64,000 bases of DNA. Source: Saccharum officinarum (lineage: Eukaryota > Streptophyta > Magnoliopsida > Poales > Poaceae). A program made the position numbers and the translations under genes. The DNA lies in assembly GCA_020631735.1 (NCBI GenBank), contig CM036215.1, positions 10,380,346-10,444,345 of the forward strand, written 5' to 3'. Positions 56,080 through 64,000 of the stretch are shown in pieces (the stretch's first letter is position 1; each line of letters starts with the position of its first letter). Below the pieces are notes generated by a model. The model was not told the DNA's origin. It did no database searches and was given only the letters and a program-made list of their open reading frames with translations.

Positions 56080-59000
56080 TTACTCGAACAGTTGCGGGTA
56101 GGTTTTCCTCAGATCCTCTTCTCTTTCCCAAGTGGCCTCACCCTCTGTGTACCGATTCCACTGAACCTTACACATCTTAATAGTTCGACTCCTCATGACT
56201 TTTTCAGCAGTCTCTAGAATTTTAACTAGAAACTCTTCATATGTGAGGTCCTCTTTAACAGTGAGCTCCTCTAACGAAATCTGCTCCTCTGGTATTCGCA
56301 AACATTTCTTAAGTTGGGATACATGAAACACATCATGTACACCTGCCAAACTCTCTAGTAATTCCAACTGATATGCCACCTCACCACGTCTCTCTACAAT
56401 CTTGAAAGGTCCAATATACCTTGGTGCCAATTTCCCTTTCATGTTGAACCTTTTCACACTCCTTATTGGCGATACTTTCAAGTATACATAATCCCCTACT
56501 TCAAACGTCAACTCTCTTCTCCGAGTATCATCGTAACTCTTCTGTCTGGACTGAGCTATTTTCAGATTATCCCTAATCATTCTTACTTTCTTTTTAGCAT
56601 CCTTGAGTACATCAGGCCCAAACACTTGACTTTCCCCTGTCTGATTCCAGAACAACGGGGTTCTACACTTTCGTCCATACAGAGCCTCAAACGGTGCCAT
56701 CTGAAGACTCTTCTGATAACTATTGTTATAAGAGAACTCTGCATAAGGCAAACTCTTATCCCAACTAGTACCATATTGTAAAGCACAAGCTCTCAACATA
56801 TCCTCCAATATCTGATTAATTCTCTCTGTCTATCCATCTGTCTGTGGATGGTAGGCTGTACTAAAATTCAGCTTGGTTCCTAGTGATTCATGTATCTTTT
56901 GCCAATAATGAGATGTAAACTGGGCACCCCGATCAGACACAATTTTCTTAGGAACTCCATGTAAACTCACTATTCTTTCCATATACAATTCTGCCAACCT
57001 TGCACTGCTATACGTAGTCCTAACTGGTAGAAAATGAGCAACCTTTGTTAGGCGATCTACTATTACCCAAATTGAATCATACCCTCTCGGAGTACGTGGC
57101 AATCCAACTATAAAATCCATACCAACCTCTTCCCGTTTCCATTTGGGTATCTGCATAGGTTGTAACAATCCTGCAGGTCTCTGATGTTCAGCTTTCACCC
57201 TTTGACATGTGTCACACAAAGCAACATACTCAGCAACATCTCTTTTCAAACCATACCACCAATATTTCTCTCTCAGATCCAGATACATCTTAGTACTCCC
57301 AGGATGTATGGAATAAGCTGACTCATGAGCTTCACTCAAAATTGCCTTTTTAATAGTCTTATCTTCTGGCACACACAGCCTTTTTCCAAACCATAATGTA
57401 CCCTTATCATTCTTATGAAATCCTGGTGATTTGCCCTTCACTATATTCTCTGCTATCTCTCTCAATTTTGCATCTTTCATCTGACCCTTGCGTATCTCTT
57501 GCTCCAGAGTAGGTTCTAGTACCAATTCTACTGCATTGGTGGTAAACCCGAAGTTCAGACGCTCACATTCAGCACACAACTCTCTTGACCAAGGCATTAC
57601 TTGCATCTCATTAGTGTAGCTTTTCCTACTAAGAGCATCAACAACAACGTTAGCCTTTCCTGGGTGATAATGCACCTCTAGGTCATAATCCTTTATCAAC
57701 TCCAACCATCTACGCTATCTCAAGTTCAGATCTGATTGAGTGAAAATATACTTCAGACTCTTGTGATCGGTGTATATATCACTCTTATGTCCAATCAAAT
57801 AGTGTCTCCATATTTTTAGTGCATGAACCACTGCAGCTAATTCCAAGTCATGAGTAGGATAATTTAATTCATGCTTTCTCAACTGTCTCGATGCATATGC
57901 CACAACTCTACCTTCTTGCATAAGAACACATCCTAAACCCAAACGAGATGGATCACAGTAAATAGAGAACTGTTTACTCAGATCTGGCAAAATTAATACT
58001 GGTGCAGTGGTCAATCTTTTCTTGAATTCCTCAAAATTAGCCTGACACTTCTCAGACCACACAAACTTGGCATTCTTCTCCAATAGTGCAGTTATTGGCT
58101 TCGCAAGCTTAGAAAATCCCTCTATAAACCTCCTGTAATAGCCTGCTAATCCCAAGAAACTACGGATCTCACTTGCATTAGTTGGTGGCTTCCAGTCCAA
58201 TACATCTTTCACTTTGCTAGGATCTACTGATATTCCTCCATTTGAGACAACATGACCAAGAAAGGAAACTTCCTTCAACCAAAACTCACATTTACTCCGC
58301 TTGGCATATAACTGGTGTTCTCTGAGCTTTTGCAAAACTAACCTCAAATGTTCAGCATGTTCCTCCTCAGTCTTGGAGAATACTAGAATATCATCAATGA
58401 ATACCACTACAAACTTGTCCAGATATTCCATGAACACCTTATTCATCAAATACATAAAGTATGCAGGAGCATTAGTCAGACCAAAAGACATCACTGTATA
58501 CTCATATAACCCATACCATGTGGTAAAAGCTGTCTTTGGTACATCACTAGCATGAATCTTCAACTGATGATATCCAGAACGAAGATCAATCTTGGAGAAT
58601 ACACAAGCACCTCTTAACTAATCAAACAAGTCATCAATCCTAGGCAACAGGTACTTATTCTTGATGGTAACCTCATTGAGAGACCGATAATCAACACACA
58701 TCCTCTAAGTACCATCTTTCTTATCCACAAAAATCACTGGTGCTCCCCAAGGTGAAGAACTAGGACAAATGAAACCCTTATCCTGCAATTCCTTAATTTG
58801 TTTCTTAAGTTCTTCTAATTCATCTACTCCCATTCTATATGGACGTTTGCTATGGGTGCAGTTTCAGGTAATAATTCAATAATAAATTCAATGTCACTGT
58901 CTGGCGGCATACCTGGCAATTCCTCAGGAAACACATCGGAGAATTCATCCACAACCTGGTCCTCCTTGTTGGCACCATCAGTAAGCTGGTTCACTGTAGC

Positions 59001-60497
59001 GGTCTCCTGTTTCTGCACTTTCACATCAACTCTGATCCTATCTCCCTTTGGTGTTGTCAGCACTACTGATTTCCCTTTGCACTGAATCTCTGCTTGTTGT
59101 TGTATCATCCAATCCATTCCCAATATAAGATCAATCCCAGCTGTTCTCAATACTATAGGACTTACCTTAAACTCTACCCCCCTTAGAATGAGACTAATCG
59201 GGAGACAACGATAAGATGCTGGCGTACTTCCACCAGGTGGGTTTACTAATATAGGATTCTTCATGGCACACAAATGAATTCTATGTATTCTAACAAATGA
59301 TTGTGATATGAAAGAATGTGATGCTCCAGAATCAAAAAGAACAGTGGCGGGAGTGGAGTGGACATCGAACGTACCAAGCATAACTTCTGGTTCCTCCATT
59401 GTGGTTTCCTGAGACAAGTGGTTCACCCTTCCAGTATTAGATGCAGGCTTCTGGTGACTACCCTGCCTCTGTAGAGTCTGCTGGTTGATCTTCTCAAGGC
59501 AATTATAGGACAAGTGACCCTCTTTCCCACATCGGAAACACTTGTTGGGGGTATTGGGAGCACTGGTCTTTGTTGGAGTATTATTGGAAGGACCCTGGCG
59601 CTGAGGCTGATTCCCATTATGCTGTGGAGAGCGTTGGTTACCATTCTGTGGCTGGAATGGGGGACGTTGCGGGAACTGATTGTGGAAAGGGACCTAATCA
59701 CGATTCCACTGACCAGAAGGAGGCCTCTGTTGATTACCCTGCTGGAAACCTGTATGAGGACGAGTGTTACTACCAGAAGTTTGTCCCTGAAGCCTTTTAC
59801 TCTTGGCATCCATCTCCTTGTGCTTGTTGTCCACCACGATAGAGCGGTTCACAAGTGTCTGAAAATTGGGATAAGTATTGGACATCAGTGGCAATTGTAA
59901 TCCATCATACAATCCCTTCAAAAAGCGGCGCTGCTTATCATTGTCATTGGCCACCTCATGTGGAGCATATCGTGACAACTGGGCAAACTTGTCACGATAC
60001 TCAGCTACAGACAATGACCCCTGGGTCAAATTCCGGAATTCCTCTGCCTTCAGTTCTATTATTCCTTCTGGTATATGATAAGCTCTGAAGTTCTTTCTAC
60101 ACTCCTACCAAGTGACTGTGGAAGCATTGGTGGGACGACCATACTCATATGATTCCCACCAGTCCTGAGCTTCTCCCTGGAGTTGTCCAGAAGCAAACAA
60201 CACCTTCTGCCGGTCATCACATTGAGCAATGTTGAGTTGCTTTTCCACGGCACGGAGCCAATCATCCGCTTCCAATGGATTAGCAGCATGCGTGAACATC
60301 GGGGGATGACCCTTCAAAAACTCACCACGCTTATCACGTGATGGTGCTCCAGCAACTGGATGAGTATGTTGGTTCTGCACCAATTGTTGCATAAGTTGCG
60401 TCTGCACTGCCAGAAGTTGCTCAATAGTTGGCGGCGGTGGCTGTGGTGGATTTGGGGGAACTCCTCCACGACCCCTGCCTCTTCCTCTTCCGGCCAT
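56080..60497 (-). pseudogene. gag-pol: Element B gag-pol with chromodomain, multiple stops and one frameshift
   Basis: Starts MAGRGRGRGRGG at 60497 and contains all domains including those lost from A: integrase core (IVSDRGAQFTSHYW), GPF/Y (PRYIGPFKIVERRG) and chromodomain (RTIKMCKVQWNRY; EATWEREEDL) ending at 56080. Stops are at 60105, 59694, 58705, 58618, 57715 and 56830, all TAG. A 1-bp loss near 58850 shifts the frame at the protease/RT linker (PIA..RPYRM in A). The protease has DSGASHSF, RT has [10 protein letters not shown], and the zinc knuckle's first Cys-to-His part is FRCGKEGH-like in sequence but in a broken context. Compared with A, most lesions are private, but the stop at 59694 is at the same codon as A's 50700. 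Confidence 0.92.
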
Positions 60498-61190
60498 CTG
60501 CCATCTATAAGAATGCAAACTTTGAGATTTCCATGTTATCAACCACTTATAAGATAAAGAATGAGATCTGAAAGTTTTCTGGGCGATTATCAATGTTAAC
60601 AATTCAGTAAATCAATCATATCTCAAACTACAGACGTCCAATAGAGGCGTGCTTTATATGGTTGGAAATCTTATGAAGTTCCTCACAACTTCTATTTAGA
60701 CCATAAGACCAGATTCTGTCGTTAAGTTAGTGAAAATTAAGGCGCAACAGAAACTGTTCCAGATTCCAGACTGTGCAGAAACTTTAACTTGTGACAGTTA
60801 TATCTCTCGAACTAGATCAGATAAAAAGGTAATTCCAGTGGAATTTGAAAAGTGATTAAGCCTAGTTTCTCTCATAAAAATTTCATAAATGTTGCATGAA
60901 CCGTTTTTGAACCATATCAGAAACATTGCAGACTGCTCCAGAAAATAGCAAGGACAGAAACGATACAATACCAAACACAACTATTATTCCCTTGACTAAT
61001 AGACTTTTTATTCTTAAAAATGGAACTTGTAGACATGCCTACAAGCCCCAGCACTCATAACAAAAATCCAACTCACACATAAGCATAATAATAAAGCAAC
61101 TATCACACCAAGGTTCAAACCACACGACAGACTCAAAGACTCAACTGACGTTACTAAGAACGTTCTTATTACATAAAGGACTCCTATTTT
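60498..61190 (-). other. Leader between extra ORF and gag in element B
   Basis: Counterpart of 49212-49898; no gene seen. Confidence 0.5.
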
Positions 61191-62051
61191 CTACTGGCGT
61201 GGCTCATGCTCTAATGTCTCATAAATCTTGGCCATGCCTTGGTTTTCTCGGAGTTCATCAATCATTGCTTGGCACCTCTTGATGGTCTTCCCCTGTGCCT
61301 TCACCATCTCCTCTAACTGCAGCTTCCTCTCCATCATGTCGTAGACAAAGTTCACCATCACCCGAGGAAGTGGTTCCAACTGCACTGGATCCATCATGGC
61401 CCATCCAAGGTCGGGGTGTGCACGAGGGAGGTAGCGGTGAATATCATACTTCATGCTGTCAAAGCGAAGGTAGCGAAGGCCCATACATGCTTCAAAAGCA
61501 GCATCTTCAATACTATCCTCCATGGTAGCTCGACGACCCATGTGAGCATACATCCTTTCCAGCTGGTATGCCCCTTTTTCCTCATCCTTAGGAAAAATGC
61601 TCGCTCTTGCCTTCCAGTAAGTGTCCTCCAGCGGATGGGTGTACTCCTAACAGACGTACTCCACAGCTGGGTGCCAATCAGCGAAGTAGGCAGAGAGCAT
61701 TCCCACAAGTCAATGGTGAGAAACAGCATTTCCTCCAGCCTTGTGGTAGATCTTCACAGTTCAACCCATTGGAGGGGGTGGCACATCCTCAGCAGCTGCA
61801 CCAGGTGGGGGAGACTGGGGTTGCTCTCCTCCATTGACTTCCTCCTCTTCATCATCTTCAATCTCGATGATCTCAGGGTCTTCTTTAGGCTCGGGTTCTT
61901 CTTGCGGAGGTGCTGGCACTTGGATTGGTGCTTCAGGGGTCTGCTCATTCTCCTGGGGTACTTCCTCTTGTGGCTCTTCAGGTGCAATCAAAGCACGAGG
62001 TGGGTAGTGTCCTCCAGTGGTGATGCGGGCAGTCTTACGGCCACGAACCAT
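61191..62051 (-). pseudogene. Extra ORF of element B, three nonsense mutations
   Basis: Homologous along its whole length and in one frame with the intact 48351-49211 ORF. Stops: 61761-61763 (TGG to TGA), 61710-61712 (CGA to TGA) and 61647-61649 (TGG to TAG). All are C:G to T:A changes. The frame itself has no net indel damage, so ORF length and frame were kept until recently. Confidence 0.85.
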
Positions 62052-62225
62052 CTACAGAGTTTTTAGATGTAATTAGAATAGAGGCAAAATTTTGTAATAG
62101 AATGAGACATAAGAAGCATAAAAATTTATCAAAAAACAAGAGCAAGATAATGAGCATAAAAATAATGAAAAGATGACACTAAATCGACCATTTCTATCTA
62201 GGCTTGTGTCCTACAGTCAACAATA

Positions 62226-62237
62226 GCTCTGATACCA
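62226..62237 (-). other. Primer-binding site of B (initiator tRNA-Met)
   Basis: TGGTATCAGAGC on the minus strand, 3 bases from the LTR end; perfect plant Met-initiator PBS core. Confidence 0.9.
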
Positions 62238-62240
62238 ATT

Positions 62241-64000
62241 TGTCACACCCATTCAACGACCAAATGGAGTGCATACCCTTATGTGTGCCTAGAGATCAAT
62301 CACACATAAGTTAACAAATTATAAAGGATGTATCATCACAAATGTTATTACATCACGATTAATAACACATAGTCTTTACAATAATGTAGCGGGCGTAAAA
62401 TATAAAAACTCTCGTGGTAGCTCCAATCACAGGCACATTGACTGGTTGACAGCAAGTCTAGTAATCTTCCGGGAAGTAGAAGTAGTCACTACTTGCACCA
62501 TCTGTTACCCATCCGGGATTTTTATCCAAGTAAGAAAAATAAACAAGCGTAAGTACATCTCGTACTCAACAAGTGTAACATGGGGTTCATGAGGCTCAAA
62601 AGCATAATATAGGTTTATCAGCATGTAGCTTTTAATTAGCATTAATTTAGTATATCAATGATATCAAAGTGTCTCAATATAAACAATAAACATATGATCC
62701 ATGTGAAATGATTAATGAATAGCAAAAACATATTCATTATTAATGATCCACTATTCCATAAGGGTCCAAGGCCACTCGTGACCGTGAGCACGGCTATTAT
62801 AATAGTTTTACACTCTGCAGAGGTTATACACTTTCACTGTAAGTCATGTTGCCCATATGCCCGGGTTAATTACTCCCAAAACACTTCCGAGGTGAGCAGG
62901 CAGGGAAACACTATGAAGTCTTTCGAAGGTTCGTCTAACAAGTTAGGGCCGCTAGGTTTCCAAAGTCAGTCTGTGTGATTCACCACGCAGGGATCCACAT
63001 TCTGCTCTACCCCATTTGCACCACAAGGGTAACCTCTAACAAGCTAGAAAAGTTCCTTCTATATGACTAAAGCCAGAGCCATTTTAGCCCTCACAGTTGT
63101 ACTGTAAATCCCGGATTTTCGCTTACAGATGAGTCCTTATGGAGAGTAACGAGAGCACCAAATAACCCCATGCTCTAGTACCCTTTAACAGTAATAAAAG
63201 TCATCTTTTAGTGTTTATTGCATATTCCATTAGTCAAATTACATGATCATAGTTCATGTTGAGCACTAGCAATACTAATCCATGCAGTATAATCGGTATC
63301 AAGGAATAAGATCAACACTAAGTCATCCTTAACAAGGAATATATGCATAATGATATTATTTGCTTAATATGAATAGGACAATAAGGATAATCGCATGCTA
63401 TACTTGTCTTGCTCAAACTGGTCCTGGTAATCTTGTTCGTAGTAAAACTCTTGATCTCCAACGAATTGCTCATCGTCTATACTCGATCAATAATAGCAAC
63501 AACATTCATCCAGAACAATCATGCATAAACAAACAAGACTATAATTAGAACAGTACACCAACAGTAATAAAATAAGATAAAAAGTTTTTAAAACGAATCT
63601 ACAACTCGCTAGGATCACACAGACGCAAAGATCACGAAAAACGGAGCTAAAACGATGAAGTTATGAATTTACGAAGATTTCCTATAGAAAAGTAATTACT
63701 TTAATTCAAGCTCGAAAATAAATTGTCACAAACCTACTGAACAGTCCTACTAACTTGTAGAGCTCTTAATTACAAACCTAACACAATTTGAACGGATCAA
63801 ATCAGAGTTAAAACTGATAAATTATGATTAAAACAAACTCAGTGGCATAATTGTAAATAGCTGAAAACGTATTTTGAATGAACTGAGATCAAATTACGCT
63901 TTCAAACAGATATTACGCAATACGGAGGTACGCTTTGGACTGCGGGTTAATCAATTGAAAAACATAGGGTCTCTTTAGCAAAATGTGCAGCCGAAACGGT
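62241..64000 (-). repeat. 5' LTR of element B, incomplete at window end
   Basis: Minus-strand LTR ending GGGTGTGACA at 62241; about 1760 bp are inside the window. It is colinear with 53384-55150. Confidence 0.92.
63364..63476 (-). other. LTR-internal acidic exon-like frame (B, 5' LTR)
   Basis: A 113-bp segment reading DDEQFVGDQEFYYEQDYQDQ then FEQDKYSMRLSLLSYSY. The frame is kept; two Gly positions are changed (G to D in FEQGK, G to R after SM). Confidence 0.5.

Larger units (their letters stand above)
53384..64000 (-). mobile_element. Chromovirus B, same family as A, nested in A in inverted orientation
   Basis: Minus-strand element with 3' LTR 53384-56032, PPT 56033-56050, gag-pol 60497-56080, extra ORF 62051-61191, PBS 62237-62226 and 5' LTR from 62241 leaving the window. 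It interrupts the integrase core of A directly after GGACTAC. The last bases before B (probably ACTAC) should be repeated at its far end if this is a clean insertion, which cannot be checked here. Confidence 0.92.

Noticed and set aside
59514..59900. Plus-strand 128-codon frame in B gag
   Set aside because: Antisense shadow of gag-pol.

Overview
This window is repeat-rich nuclear DNA of a grass (Poaceae). The lineage call rests on several chromovirus-type and Tat/Athila-type Ty3/gypsy LTR retrotransposons and on a degenerate gene of the trypsin-fold pseudoprotease family that is abundant in grasses. Species cannot be decided from the sequence. There are no rRNA or tRNA genes, no CRISPR array and no bacterial-style operons. 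I see no certainly intact host gene; nearly every long open frame is retroelement-derived, and most are broken.

Layout. (i) 1-14241 holds the 3' part of a non-autonomous gag-protease element (here 'E') with its 3' LTR (4070-5561), the end of an older LTR ('D2', to 5747), about 8.5 kb of host DNA with a long fold-back repeat (~7090-7690) and a ~58-bp hairpin minisatellite (~9780-12110), and the 3' part of the pseudoprotease gene on the minus strand (12318-14241). (ii) 14244-22383 is a minus-strand chromovirus ('D1') with a 5.0-kb LTR and a nearly complete pol, interrupting an exon of that gene. (iii) 22384-22483 is a gap of exactly 100 N. (iv) 22484-26584 is a fragment of another retroelement followed by most of the D2 LTR. 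(v) 26585-35010 is the complete E element (8.4 kb, 5-bp target duplication GCGAA) inserted in D2. (vi) 35011-45460 repeats the host segment and extends further into the pseudoprotease gene. (vii) 45461-53383 is a plus-strand chromovirus ('A') that cuts the 5' side of that gene. (viii) 53384-64000 is a second member of the same family ('B'), inserted in opposite orientation inside the integrase region of A and running off the window.

The dominant large-scale feature is that 1-14241 and 29451-43690 are almost identical (roughly 30 differences noticed by eye). They lie on opposite sides of the N gap and differ by the D1 insertion. The simplest reading is two haplotypes of one locus placed in tandem by the assembler; a real recent segmental duplication remains possible.

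The most interesting biology is in the retroelements. A short acidic exon-like frame inside the LTRs ends in a motif like F-x-x-G-K-x3-[GIM]-L-[SN]-L-L-x-Y. It recurs in five LTR copies (A, B twice, D1, D2) in both orientations, always in the sense of its element, behind an AG acceptor-like site in the same codon phase. A and B also carry an uncharacterised 286-codon sense ORF between the 5' LTR and gag. Their stop codons are dominated by CAG to TAG changes, the pattern expected from deamination of CHG-methylated cytosine. A and B together make a multi-kilobase inverted repeat that could produce double-stranded RNA. E encodes only gag and protease but has a second internal TATA box and a broken downstream ORF.
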